A DNA stretch of 64,000 nt from Ancylomarina sp048268005 (lineage in GTDB: Bacteria; Bacteroidota; Bacteroidia; Bacteroidales; Marinifilaceae): the NCBI GenBank assembly GCA_048268005.1, contig JBLWWJ010000001.1, forward strand, positions 1,116,001-1,180,000, read 5' to 3'. The translations under genes were made by a program, and so were the position numbers. How positions within the stretch are numbered: position 1 is the stretch's first letter; each line of letters begins with the position of its first letter. Below, in pieces: positions 1 to 8,519 of this stretch. A model generated the notes under the pieces. That model was given only the letters and a program-made list of their open reading frames with translations. It was not told the origin of the DNA and searched no databases.

Positions 1-1
1 T

Positions 2-931
2 AAATCAGAATATGAAAACTATTTTGAACAATTTTGGAAGGATTTTGATAAAACCTATTCCTACTTTAGTCTGAAACAAATCGATTGGGATGTTGTATAC
101 CAGGAGAGTAAGAACAGGATAAACCCGGAAACCACTTCGGCCGAATTTGAACGTATCCTTGCCGACATCATCCTTTCGCTTAAGGATATGCATGTTCGTT
201 TAATTACCGATACGAAAACCCACAGATACTCTAATAGTAACTTGTTTGAACGCAATTCACCTGCAAATGCAAACAGGTACCTGACTTCAGTTCGGCTTAA
301 TTCTCAGGAACTTACCATTGGCGATATTAAAAATACTAATATTGCTTATCTAAGAGTGAAAAACCTAAACCCAGCAGGCGCTTTTAACCCACTCAGCTCG
401 GTACTGGATGAATTACCTTCGAAAGATGGTTTTATTCTGGATCTTAGAGATAATTCTGGGGGTAATGATGGTATTGCTAAGGAATTTGTAAACCGATTAA
501 CACATAAAAATGTGGTGCATGGCTATGTGCGTGTCAGAAACGGATCCGGTAGAGATGATTTTGGAGAATGGTATGAACGTCGATTGACACCTAACAGTCC
601 AATCGATTTTAATAAACCGATCACGGTATTAACTAACCGTTTTGTTGTAAGTTCGGGTGAAGGTTTTGTCAGCATGATGATGGTATTACCCAATACCACT
701 TTAATTGGGGATACGACCAGAGGGGCTACAGCTAATCCTAAAGAGTTTACATTACCCAACGGATGGAGATATTGGGTTTCGAGCTGGCAGGCAACAACAT
801 CAACGCATCAGCTAATAGAAGATCAGGGTATTGATCCGGATATTTTGGTGACAAACACGGCAGCATCGATGGAAGAGGGCAAAGACTTAATCCTTGAAAA
901 AGCCATTGAGGTAATTCAGAGCTCTAAATGA
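2..931 (+). CDS. S41 family peptidase, 5' end outside window
   Basis: The open frame runs in from the left edge with no start, so about 309 C-terminal residues are visible. The first visible part resembles the helical N-terminal region of C-terminal-processing peptidases and ends in a KDMHVRL segment. A strand with LDLRDNSGGN (the S41 core loop) follows, then VVSSGEGF carrying the probable nucleophile Ser, and a C-terminal DQGIDPD segment common in this family. The S41 family is known to cleave proteins in the periplasm or at the cell surface; here the signal sequence lies outside the window. A second S41 protein lies at 2318-3925, with two small unrelated genes between. Family call firm, substrate unknown. 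Confidence 0.85.
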   Translation, partial: KSEYENYFEQFWKDFDKTYSYFSLKQIDWDVVYQESKNRINPETTSAEFERILADIILSLKDMHVRLITDTKTHRYSNSNLFERNSPANANRYLTSVRLNSQELTIGDIKNTNIAYLRVKNLNPAGAFNPLSSVLDELPSKDGFILDLRDNSGGNDGIAKEFVNRLTHKNVVHGYVRVRNGSGRDDFGEWYERRLTPNSPIDFNKPITVLTNRFVVSSGEGFVSMMMVLPNTTLIGDTTRGATANPKEFTLPNGWRYWVSSWQATTSTHQLIEDQGIDPDILVTNTAASMEEGKDLILEKAIEVIQSSK

Positions 932-1005
932 TAAGAGAGTTTATAGTACAAAAGGATTTGTTAAAGGTGAAGAAAAACTATATAATGATTTAAAATGATA
1001 AATAA

Positions 1006-1425
1006 ATGGACTTAAACAAATTGATTTTTAATATCACAATTTTCGTGTTTTCTTTGGGTGCAAGCTCAGTATTAATGGCACAAGATAGTCAATCAACCGA
1101 TTTGAAAGATTTTAAGCTTGTTATTGAAAAAACGGAAGATGGGATAAAACTCCAATGTAAAAAAGGAGCTGCCTGGAAAGAACTAACTTATCGTACCTGT
1201 GATTTTAAAGAACAAGCAATAGATGAATTTGGACTGACAAATTTGAAAAAGAAAACTTTGGAATCTGACAACAAACTTGCTGATTTTTTAATTACAATAA
1301 AACAAACCGATAGGGGTATAAGTTTAAAAGGAATAAAAGGAACTGCTTGGACTGAGTTAAGCTTTTCTTTATCGGATAATGGAACACAAAGCATAGATCA
1401 AAACGGAATGACTCTATTAAATTAA
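1006..1425 (+). CDS. Secreted protein with two internal repeats, unknown function
   Basis: 139 residues. The first 25 or so form a signal peptide ending ...VLMAQ. The mature part consists of two tandem copies of a 45-residue unit. Copy one starts FKLVIEKTEDGIKL and copy two FLITIKQTDRGISL. Both continue with a KG-x-AW-x-EL motif and end in an I-D-x-x-G-(L/M)-T-x-L motif, so the gene arose by internal duplication. The pattern (alternating hydrophobic strands) suggests a small beta domain. It starts 74 bp after the S41 peptidase on the same strand and could be cotranscribed. I do not recognise a function. Confidence 0.7.
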   Translation: MDLNKLIFNITIFVFSLGASSVLMAQDSQSTDLKDFKLVIEKTEDGIKLQCKKGAAWKELTYRTCDFKEQAIDEFGLTNLKKKTLESDNKLADFLITIKQTDRGISLKGIKGTAWTELSFSLSDNGTQSIDQNGMTLLN

Positions 1426-1546
1426 GATCTGTTTGATCTGTGTTTATATCAGGTTATCTTAAGAACCCAAGAGTATAAGCGAGGGTGGAAAAGGATGGGG
1501 CATTTAAATTTATAATAAGGATTTATAAAAAACGAAGCAATATATT

Positions 1547-2026
1547 ATGGGAAACGGACTGGACGATTTATTAGGGGACGCGAAGAAAAAAGGGTCTGAA
1601 ATATGGACCAATATTAAAAGTGCAGGTAAGGACAAATTAAAGAACGGTATACAGAATTTAAACGATGCCTTACCGGAAATTGAAGAAGCTGGATTCATAC
1701 TTGTCCGCCTGGACGTGGATATTGCACTTCTGCCGCGTTTATTTGCACGTTTTAAGCAAGTAAACCTCATCAGTAAAGAAGAACGAGCAGCCATTCTGCT
1801 TAAAACCAAGAAAAATAAGTTTCTGAATTTTATTCTGATTGGCCTATTTAAAGCTGCAGACATTAAGAATGAAATTAGCATTGATAAGATTAACCTGGAA
1901 GAAATTGAATTGGAGATAGGCCTAACGCCTTCGGCCAAGCTCATCTTCCGTAGAGAGGAAAGATTGAGTTTAATGGAGAGAAAGGTTGAGGCTATTGATT
2001 CATCTACACTAGAATTGGATGAATAA
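1547..2026 (+). CDS. Hypothetical cytoplasmic protein
   Basis: 159 residues with no signal peptide and no clear membrane segment. The N-terminus (MGNGLDDLLGDAKKKG) and the middle are helical and rich in Lys, Glu, Leu and Ile. One more hydrophobic stretch around residues 90-105 (KNKFLNFILIGLFKAAD) is short and probably a buried helix. The C-terminus is acidic. It shows no family motif that I recognise. It lies between two S41 peptidase genes on the same strand, which gives no clear clue. The ATG at 1547 is the only good start. Confidence 0.55.
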   Translation: MGNGLDDLLGDAKKKGSEIWTNIKSAGKDKLKNGIQNLNDALPEIEEAGFILVRLDVDIALLPRLFARFKQVNLISKEERAAILLKTKKNKFLNFILIGLFKAADIKNEISIDKINLEEIELEIGLTPSAKLIFRREERLSLMERKVEAIDSSTLELDE

Positions 2027-2317
2027 ATGATTAGAATCCAGATACAATGCAGAAGATAGAAAGATACGAGAATATTAATGATGTCAGTATCTAAGGCTGG
2101 TGTGCGATTATATCGCGATCTCTTAAATTAAGAACCACACGATGCAGTTGCATGGTATACATTACTAAATAATAAAAGTAATTAATGAATTAAACTTCAA
2201 GGGGTGAGGTAGGTAGTAGGTAGAGGAGCCTTGAAAAACTAAAGTTGGATAAAATAAATGAAGCCTCCTTAGGTACAGAGCACCAAGGGAAGGCCTTATC
2301 AATCAAATAATTTTATA

Positions 2318-3925
2318 ATGAGGAATCTACTATTACCATTGGTTTTAATTTTACTTTTTGCTTGTGAACAGCAACAAGTGGACACCGTTCTTTCCAATAA
2401 AAGAGGAATTGATGTCTTCGTAAATGGAAAACAAATTGATTGGCAAATTTCACCCAGAGCGAATCCTGATCGCTTAAGGGTCTATTGTGAAAATGATGTG
2501 AACAAGGTTGTTTTTCAAACTGATATTGATACGGTTCAATTCTTAGTTAGGAATAATGATACACTAAAGTTTACTGTGATCTTAAATTCCACCGATACAG
2601 CTTATACAGAAATTGTTGGCTTGAAGGATTTGCCTGCCAAAATAACAAAAGATGAAAAATTGTATTGGCTAAGTCAGTTATGGTCTGAAACAAAATACAA
2701 TTTTGTTAATATTGATCAGCTTGATTTTGATTTGGACAGTCTTTATAAGACTCTAATTCCTGAGGTTATAAATTCGAAAAATGATTATGAATATTATCAG
2801 GTTTTAAAAAGATTTGCCGCTTCTCTTGGTGATGGGCATACTCAAGTTTCCGATAGGGGACAATTTTTCTCATTCACCGATTATATCCCCTTATCACTCA
2901 AAGATTTTAATAAGAAGATTTATATAACCAGTGGACGAAAAATGGCAGAGCTGGATCCAAGCTGGCTAGGATCAGAAGTCATAGAGATAGATGGCTTGGC
3001 TACAACTCAATATCTGAAAGAAAAAATCTTTCCCTACATTTCTGCTTCAACAGAACAGCATTTGTGGATGCAAGCCGTTGGCAAAATTCAGAGTGGATTT
3101 AAAGATGAATTGTTTAAAGCAACAATTAAAAAAGTTGATGGGACAATTGAAAAAATAGAAATCAAGCGAAATGGTGAAGCGACAAGAACACCTAATGATG
3201 AATCTTGGGGACCAGAAAAGAAGTTTTCCAGAAAACTGGTTGATTTGGATTGGAAGGAAAATCAAATTGCACATGTGAGTTTCAACCGTTTTTCTCCTGA
3301 AGATAGGGCCATAAAAGAATTTGAATCGATTGCTGAAAAGTTAGATGAAGCGAAAGGTCTTATTATTGATCTTAGACGAAATGGTGGTGGTTCAACAAGA
3401 GTTGCCTGGCATTTGCAAAAATACCTGAGCTCAGAAAATCGATTTTTAAATTATGCCTGGGAAACAAGAATAAACGATGGGGTTAGAAAAGCCAATGGTA
3501 ACTGGAAAGAAAAATACAAGGATTATTATTTAAATAAGGCATTGCGATTTGAAAATCCTGAAGAAATTGCAGTCTCTGATACCATTAAAAGGATAAAATG
3601 CCCGGTTGTTATCCTAATAGGGCGATATACCTTTTCTGCAGCAGAAGATTTTCTGGTTAATATTTATGAAGTAGCTAACAGACCTAAATTAATTGGTGAA
3701 GAGACCGGTGGTTCGACAGGTTCTCCACTGGTAATATCTGGTTTGCCAGGGGGAGGGTATGCAAGAATTTGCACACGACGCATTTGTTACCCAATAAGTG
3801 GAAAAAGATTTGTAAACGGTGGTGTAAAACCTGACATTGAAATAAAACAAAGCATTGATGATTATCTGGAGGGTAGAGATGTTGTTCTTGAAAAGGCCAT
3901 TGAAGAGATTAATATGGTCAAATAA
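2318..3925 (+). CDS. S41 family peptidase, lipoprotein
   Basis: 535 residues with a lipoprotein signal: hydrophobic residues 3-14, then lipobox LFAC with Cys16. A helical N-terminal domain contains FAASLGDGHTQV (around residue 170), a motif typical of this family. A PDZ-like middle region follows, then IIDLRRNGGG and the catalytic segment YTFSAAEDF with nucleophile Ser440. The C-terminus has GGVKPDIEI. S41 enzymes are serine peptidases with a Ser/Lys or Ser/Glu-assisted site; this one should be tethered to the periplasmic or outer face of a membrane. The preceding 290 bp hold no gene. A hairpin terminator follows at 3998-4034. Confidence 0.88.
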   Translation: MRNLLLPLVLILLFACEQQQVDTVLSNKRGIDVFVNGKQIDWQISPRANPDRLRVYCENDVNKVVFQTDIDTVQFLVRNNDTLKFTVILNSTDTAYTEIVGLKDLPAKITKDEKLYWLSQLWSETKYNFVNIDQLDFDLDSLYKTLIPEVINSKNDYEYYQVLKRFAASLGDGHTQVSDRGQFFSFTDYIPLSLKDFNKKIYITSGRKMAELDPSWLGSEVIEIDGLATTQYLKEKIFPYISASTEQHLWMQAVGKIQSGFKDELFKATIKKVDGTIEKIEIKRNGEATRTPNDESWGPEKKFSRKLVDLDWKENQIAHVSFNRFSPEDRAIKEFESIAEKLDEAKGLIIDLRRNGGGSTRVAWHLQKYLSSENRFLNYAWETRINDGVRKANGNWKEKYKDYYLNKALRFENPEEIAVSDTIKRIKCPVVILIGRYTFSAAEDFLVNIYEVANRPKLIGEETGGSTGSPLVISGLPGGGYARICTRRICYPISGKRFVNGGVKPDIEIKQSIDDYLEGRDVVLEKAIEEINMVK

Positions 3926-3997
3926 TATCTGCCATATTAAACTTACTTCTCATTGATAGGCTATGAAGAAAGAATTAAAATACAATACATGAAATAT

Positions 3998-4034
3998 GAG
4001 CGGGAATCTTTGATTGATTCCCGCTCTTTCTTTT
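3998..4034 (+). terminator. Intrinsic terminator after the S41 lipoprotein gene
   Basis: Perfect 11-bp stem GAGCGGGAATC / GATTCCCGCTC with a 7-nt loop, followed by TTTCTTTT. It sits between the convergent genes ending at 3925 (+) and 4054 (-). The T-rich side favours the plus strand. Confidence 0.8.
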
Positions 4035-4053
4035 ACTATTTTGATGACAAGTA

Positions 4054-4791
4054 CTATAACATGAGACCACCCGCAGCTTGTACAATCTGACCGGTAATCC
4101 ATCCAGCATTTTTTCCGGCAAGTAGAAGAACTGCGTTTGCAATATCATTAGGCTCACCAAGACGTCCCATTGGAGTTTGCCCTACAATTATTTCAGACAT
4201 CTGTTTGTTTGCTTGAACTTCCGCAGTTATATCCGTAGCTGTAAAGCCAGGAGCAACCGCGTTAACCCGAATACCACTTGGTCCAAATTCAGCGGCAAGA
4301 CATCGGGTTGCATGATCCATAGCCGCTTTTGATGATGCATACGCCGCAGAACCCGGCATCACTCCATGTGACATTGAAGAAGTGATATTAATGACGCTAC
4401 CCTTACTACTAGTAAGATAAGGAATCGCCTCACGAATGAGGGATAAAGGGCCAAACACATTGGTTCGGTACATGTTTTCAATGTCCTCATCGTTCGTTTC
4501 AGATAAGGGCTTAATTGCACCCATTCCGGCATTATTTACCAGAACATCCAATCGTCCGAATTTCGCTACGGTCTCATCGATAATCCGTTTATGATCTCCG
4601 TTTTTACTGACATCTCCAACTATGAAATGAACCAATTCTCCCAGTTCCTTTGTTGTCTCTTCCAGAACTGACTGTCTTCGACCCGTTATAACCACCTTTG
4701 CACCTTCAACAACGAAAGCTGCTGCGGTTGCTTTACCAATTCCTGTTCCACCACCAGTAATTAATACGACCTTGTTTTCAAAATTTTTCAT
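4054..4791 (-). CDS. SDR family NAD(P)-dependent oxidoreductase
   Basis: Short-chain dehydrogenase of 245 residues counted from the ATG at 4791; an in-frame TTG six codons upstream is less likely. The Rossmann motif TGGGTGIG is at residues 12-19, NNAG near 86-89, and the catalytic Tyr and Lys in YASSK are residues 151 and 155, preceded by the ITSS serine. The C-terminus ends GWITGQIVQAAGGL, as in FabG-like enzymes. GRR at the end of strand 2 would suit NADP. Substrate unknown. It lies downstream of a flavoprotein and a TetR regulator on the same strand (gap 75 bp), so a small regulated redox operon is plausible. Confidence 0.92.
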   Translation of the reverse strand: MKNFENKVVLITGGGTGIGKATAAAFVVEGAKVVITGRRQSVLEETTKELGELVHFIVGDVSKNGDHKRIIDETVAKFGRLDVLVNNAGMGAIKPLSETNDEDIENMYRTNVFGPLSLIREAIPYLTSSKGSVINITSSMSHGVMPGSAAYASSKAAMDHATRCLAAEFGPSGIRVNAVAPGFTATDITAEVQANKQMSEIIVGQTPMGRLGEPNDIANAVLLLAGKNAGWITGQIVQAAGGLML

Positions 4792-4866
4792 TGGATTCAC
4801 TTTTAACAATTTAAACTTGTTTCTCTCTTATCAGCCATAGTTAATACATGCTATATCTTTATAGTA

Positions 4867-5430
4867 TTAACTTAAACTCAAGGCAAGTTTTTTAGCCTCA
4901 TTCAAAATATTTGATTCAACTTCCTTCTTGGGATCGTTAAGATCGACTGCCCTGATAATCTTCACTTCTGAAAAACCAAATAAGCTCAATATTTGCTGAT
5001 ACTTTATGGGAACTTCTTTAAACATTTCTTCACCAGCCCCCTGAGTCTGAATAAAGATTGCTTTTTTCCCTTCTGAAAGTCTACTTGGATGGGATTCATT
5101 CATAAAGTCAGGTTTCAGAAATGAATAGAGTCTGTCAATAAAACTTTTTACCTGACCCGGTACATCCATCGCATATATTGGGGTTGAAATAACAAGAGTA
5201 TCTGTATCAGCTATTTCTTGCAAAACAGCATCAAGGTCGTCCTTTATTATGCAAGTCTCATGTCCCATTTTACAGCCATAACACCCCTGACACCCTTTTA
5301 TATTAAGATCATTTAACATATGAGTACTTACGATTGCTCCATTTTGCTCTGCTGTTTCTAAAAATTTAGAAGCTATTTTCTTACTATTACTATTCCTTCT
5401 CGGACTTCCTACGATATTTGTAATTTTCAT
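4867..5430 (-). CDS. Flavodoxin-fold NAD(P)H-dependent oxidoreductase (iron-sulfur flavoprotein type)
   Basis: 187 residues. It begins with the FMN phosphate-binding loop GSPRRNSNS (residues 8-16). Residues 46-54 read GCQGCYGCK, with Cys47, Cys50 and Cys53 plus Cys60; compact cysteine motifs of this kind occur in NADPH-dependent FMN reductases and Isf-type proteins and can bind an Fe-S cluster. TPIYAMDVPGQVKSFIDR is the usual second FMN-contact segment. It probably reduces quinones, metals or nitro compounds, or passes electrons to a partner, but the sequence does not decide. It is flanked by an SDR and a TetR repressor gene, all on the minus strand. Confidence 0.85.
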   Translation of the reverse strand: MKITNIVGSPRRNSNSKKIASKFLETAEQNGAIVSTHMLNDLNIKGCQGCYGCKMGHETCIIKDDLDAVLQEIADTDTLVISTPIYAMDVPGQVKSFIDRLYSFLKPDFMNESHPSRLSEGKKAIFIQTQGAGEEMFKEVPIKYQQILSLFGFSEVKIIRAVDLNDPKKEVESNILNEAKKLALSLS

Positions 5431-5711
5431 GTTGTTTGATTTTTTGTTGTTAATATTTATTTGATATGGTTTACAATTTTTCCCAAAATTCTACCTGAAT
5501 AAACTCATGTTATTAAATTTTGACATTTTATGTCAGATTCTTTAATGCAGACGATGTATGCTTCTCACTTATAGCGATATATGAGTTCTATTCTTATTAC
5601 ACAATAGAGTGTACAATCTCAGTAGATAACTTTTAACAAAGTCGATCTAGTTAATACTCAAGCTTTAAGATATTAGGTAGTTTTAGCCTTCAATAGAGCA
5701 ATCAATAAATG

Positions 5712-6263
5712 CTATTGATTATCCGATTTTATACCGTTCCACATGCTCGACCAAGCCATGTTTATGCATTCTTTTTTATTTAAGCCAGCGTCAATACTCT
5801 TGGAACTTGCTTCTACAACAGTTAAGTAGAATATTTCAAGCCATTGTAAAGTCAGTTTTTCTGATGTCTGTTTATTTTCCTTTAATCGTTCAAACAATCC
5901 TAAATAGATTGAATACAATTCTTGAAAAGCGTCATTTTCAGTTTCAATTTCAGCATATTCGGCTTGTCTTAGTTGACAAAAAACCATATATTTTTTGCTA
6001 CTATTAATGTCAAATTCAAGAAAGGCCTTTAATTGGTCTTTGTCGCTGCTCGAGTTTTGTATGATGATTTTTAGATGAGTGAGATACTCTTCAATAATGT
6101 GATCAAATACAGAATTCATCAAATCATCTCTACCAGTATAATGTCTGTGTAGGGTTCGCCTTGATATTCCTGTATGACTGGCAATATCGTCGAGAGTAGC
6201 AGCTAAATTCTTACCCCAAACAGTAATTGCAGATTGTAGTATTTTATTTTTTGTCTCATTCAT
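5712..6263 (-). CDS. TetR/AcrR family transcriptional regulator
   Basis: 183 residues from the ATG at 6263 (MNETKNKILQSA). The frame stays open 33 codons further upstream, but that extra stretch does not look like a TetR N-terminus. The helix-turn-helix covers about residues 22-47 (TLDDIASHTGISRRTLHRHY), the hallmark of the family. The rest is a helical ligand-binding and dimerisation domain with no recognisable effector pocket. It lies 281 bp upstream of the flavoprotein and SDR genes on the same strand and probably controls itself and them. The region just before the start holds repeated TGTGACA and an ACACA-AG-TGTGT dyad that could be its operator. Confidence 0.88.
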   Translation of the reverse strand: MNETKNKILQSAITVWGKNLAATLDDIASHTGISRRTLHRHYTGRDDLMNSVFDHIIEEYLTHLKIIIQNSSSDKDQLKAFLEFDINSSKKYMVFCQLRQAEYAEIETENDAFQELYSIYLGLFERLKENKQTSEKLTLQWLEIFYLTVVEASSKSIDAGLNKKECINMAWSSMWNGIKSDNQ

Positions 6264-6310
6264 GTGACAAACATAGTGAAAAAAAGTATTCATGACACAA
6301 GTGTGTGACA
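6264..6310. promoter_or_regulatory. Candidate TetR operator
   Basis: Just upstream of the chosen TetR start are TGTGACA (6264-6270), TGACACA (about 6292) and TGTGTGACA (about 6302). The latter two form a dyad ACACA-AG-TGTGT. Autorepression through such dyads is usual in the TetR family, but this assignment rests only on position and symmetry. Confidence 0.3.
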
Positions 6311-6449
6311 TTTTTTTTAGAATCGAGCGAATGCTACCATCGTTCTTATTTAATATTTCCATTCAAAGCAATTGATAAAAAGATGAATCCATACTTTAAA
6401 ATCTTGTATTAGAAATAATGATAAAGCAAAAAAATACAAAAGACTCTTG

Positions 6450-6630
6450 TATGTATAGGAGGGAGCTAGATGTTTGAATGTTCAGTATTAAAATATATCA
6501 AAAGGAAGTTAGCCATTTTAGAATTATTATAGTTAAATGTAATCCTAAAATAGTTATCTTTCCTTTTCCTAAATAATAAACAATATATCAACTAGAACAC
6601 CTACGCTACATGGCGAAATACCATTGTAGC
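6450..6630 (+). repeat. attC-like palindromic element, distant copy of the 61.9-62.1 kb site
   Basis: A 52-base core at 6516-6567 matches 61979-62030 at 48 of 52 positions. Similarity continues more loosely on both sides: TATAGGAGGGAGC on the left against CATAGGGGAGTTGGAGC, and CCTACGCTACATGGC at 6600-6614 against CCTACGTTACATAGC. Internally ATTTTAG (6515-6521) pairs with CTAAAAT (6544-6550). The 3' edge reads ATACC-ATTGTAGC, where the other copies have CC-GTT. The element ends 18 bp before the start of the membrane-protein gene at 6648. No matching GCTACAAT was found downstream, so this copy looks solitary or decayed. Confidence 0.75.
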
Positions 6631-6647
6631 AAAACAAAATATCTAAT

Positions 6648-7247
6648 ATGAAACAGATCAGACTTATAGGATTGATAAGCTCAATTGTTTTAATAATAAA
6701 CTACCTCATTATTGGACCTACTATTTCTTTTATTTCAGAAGCTAATTGGTTTGATACGTTGACTTGGATAAATAAGACTTTTATTTTCCCTATAGCCTTT
6801 ATTGGATTCTATGTTGCCTTATATAAGCTTGTTCATAAATTCGAAATAAAGAAATTAACAGTTCCAGTACTTATTATACTTGGGCTTGGTTTTATTAGCC
6901 TGATATTAAACCTAATTCGCTTTTCAGGCATTAATACCCCTGATATTCTAAACGGATTACCAGGCATTGTCATAATGCTTATTTTTATTATTTGGGCCAT
7001 TCAAGTAATAAGAAATAAAGACGCCAGATTTAAAAGAATAAGACTTTTTGCTCTAGCTATGCTAGTTGGATATGCTTTGGTTTTCATTTTTACCCTGATA
7101 AATATGTTCGCTATAACATTATTGTATGAATCAGGCTATCAACCATTCGAGTATATAAATATAGCTTATGCTATATATGGTGTTGGCTACGTATTTGGCT
7201 TATTGATTTTTGTAGAGAAGTTTAAACCTAACATTCAAAACTTGTGA
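6648..7247 (+). CDS. Six-helix membrane protein, unknown function
   Basis: 199 residues, nearly all hydrophobic, with about six transmembrane segments (roughly residues 5-28, 45-60, 73-95, 103-121, 134-158 and 170-192). Short charged loops contain KFEIKK and RNKDARFKRIR, giving a cytoplasmic-positive pattern. I do not recognise a family with confidence; it loosely resembles small DUF4386-type membrane proteins. It begins directly after an attC-like palindrome, so it may have arrived as a cassette. Its stop overlaps the GTG start of the next gene (GTGA), which implies translational coupling. Confidence 0.7.
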   Translation: MKQIRLIGLISSIVLIINYLIIGPTISFISEANWFDTLTWINKTFIFPIAFIGFYVALYKLVHKFEIKKLTVPVLIILGLGFISLILNLIRFSGINTPDILNGLPGIVIMLIFIIWAIQVIRNKDARFKRIRLFALAMLVGYALVFIFTLINMFAITLLYESGYQPFEYINIAYAIYGVGYVFGLLIFVEKFKPNIQNL

Positions 7248-7726
7248 AAAATTTAATCATACTGCTGTTTTTTACTCTGATATCTATTTCAGTGTATGGA
7301 CAAAAAGAAAATAAGACGAAATATTATCTTAATTCAAAGGAGTTTGATCTTGAAAAAGTTTATTTCAATCCTAATAGTATAAGCAAGGTAAGGGTAGAAA
7401 AAGGTAGTGGAATTGGTAAAGTGTATATCATCTCTAAAGAAAAAGATATCTCCTTTATTTCGCTGACAGAGCTTGTAAAAGAATACACCAATATTAAAAG
7501 AATTGACCAATCAACTTTCTTCAAAATAGATGGCAAATACATTTATGATATTGATGGAATTGAATTTGACAAATCGTATTTCATTTATGTTGACGTTATT
7601 GAACTTTCCAAAGTAGAATACCTAAAAAACAAATATAAAAAGTTAAAGCTTATTGAAATTGATTTGGAGAGTGAAAAAAGAGAACCACAAATTAGGATCA
7701 GAGGAAATAATGAATCGATGATCTGA
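7244..7726 (+). CDS. Secreted protein, unknown function
   Basis: 160 residues starting at a GTG that overlaps the upstream stop by four bases. The signal peptide is MKNLIILLFFTLISISVYGQ. The mature protein is strand-rich and highly charged, with VRVEKGSGIGKVYIISK near residues 50-66, IDGKYIYDIDG near 104, and a C-terminal IRIRG. These bits recall the plug-like or tail segments of Bacteroidota envelope proteins, but the match is too weak to name. The coupling suggests it works with the membrane protein before it. Confidence 0.65.
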   Translation: MKNLIILLFFTLISISVYGQKENKTKYYLNSKEFDLEKVYFNPNSISKVRVEKGSGIGKVYIISKEKDISFISLTELVKEYTNIKRIDQSTFFKIDGKYIYDIDGIEFDKSYFIYVDVIELSKVEYLKNKYKKLKLIEIDLESEKREPQIRIRGNNESMI

Positions 7727-7851
7727 TGAATATGAACTTGTTCGAGATTAATATATTTTAATATAAATGGCAGGATAATAAAACAGATATCAAACGATGC
7801 CTGGGGGTTCATAACAAAAACTTCAAAGGCAATAATAAAGGAGGTAAAACT

Positions 7852-8385
7852 ATGAATTTAGAATCTAACTTAATCCAAAAGGCAGAATTCAATCCCAGTA
7901 TTAAGACCTATATCTTACTGGTGGTCGCCATTTTTCTGACAATATCAGTGGTTGGTATTCCAATACTTTTTATATGGTTTTTGGGCCTGGGGCAATATAT
8001 GGGTAGACGCTATTACGAAAACTTAAGCTGTGAATTAACAGATCGGCATTTGGAGTTTAAAAAAGGCGTGTTGTTTAAAATTGAGAAAACAATTCCTTTG
8101 GAAAATATACAGGATTTAACCTTTATTGAAAATCCTTTTTTAAGCTTACTTGATTTACGTATTCTTAAAATTGAAACAGCAGGTCAAAGTAATCCGCAAG
8201 GGAGCGATATGAAATTAATTGGCATACTTGATTCTTTAGATTTTAAAAAGAAAGTCCTACATCAAAGAGAACTGCTTCATGTTGAAAACAAATCGAAGGA
8301 CATCGAAACAAATACAAGTACTGAACAAACCAATCAGTTATTAATTGAAATCAGAGATCTTCTGAATGATATAAAAAACAAATAA
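7852..8385 (+). CDS. Bacterial PH-domain membrane protein (bPH_2 / DUF304 type)
   Basis: 177 residues. Two close transmembrane helices (about 22-50) are followed by a YYENLSCELTDRHLEFKKGV segment and TIPLENIQDLTF, the diagnostic pattern of bacterial PH domains of the YdbS/YdbT kind. A short polar C-terminal tail (ENKSKDIETNTSTEQ) ends in a helix (QLLIEIRDLLNDIKNK) that could be a coiled coil. Such proteins sit in the inner membrane and have no assigned reaction. An unusually strong Shine-Dalgarno AAAGGAGG lies 7 bases before the ATG, rare in Bacteroidota. Confidence 0.85.
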   Translation: MNLESNLIQKAEFNPSIKTYILLVVAIFLTISVVGIPILFIWFLGLGQYMGRRYYENLSCELTDRHLEFKKGVLFKIEKTIPLENIQDLTFIENPFLSLLDLRILKIETAGQSNPQGSDMKLIGILDSLDFKKKVLHQRELLHVENKSKDIETNTSTEQTNQLLIEIRDLLNDIKNK

Positions 8386-8519
8386 GAGGTTCAATTATTC
8401 TGAATCGTTTAGATTGAGTGAGGATGCTCCATTAATAAAGGAATAATTGCGGATAGACAATGAAGTAGGTTTGTGTCGTTTTTGCCTTCCCTTGTATCAA
8501 CCACAAAAAGAATTCTATT

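Noticed and set aside
1510..1944. Minus-strand open frame of 144 codons
   Set aside because: Shadow of the 1547-2026 gene, rich in Ser, Arg and Phe as expected for the reverse of a Lys/Glu-rich frame.
2027..2317. Possible small RNA with CAAGG/CCTTG arms
   Set aside because: Only a five-base stem with a long loop and no promoter or terminator.
7803..7826. GGTTCATAAC-AAAA-ACTTC resembling a cassette end
   Set aside because: No GTTATGAACC start was found upstream and no palindrome follows, so it does not meet the matched-end test.
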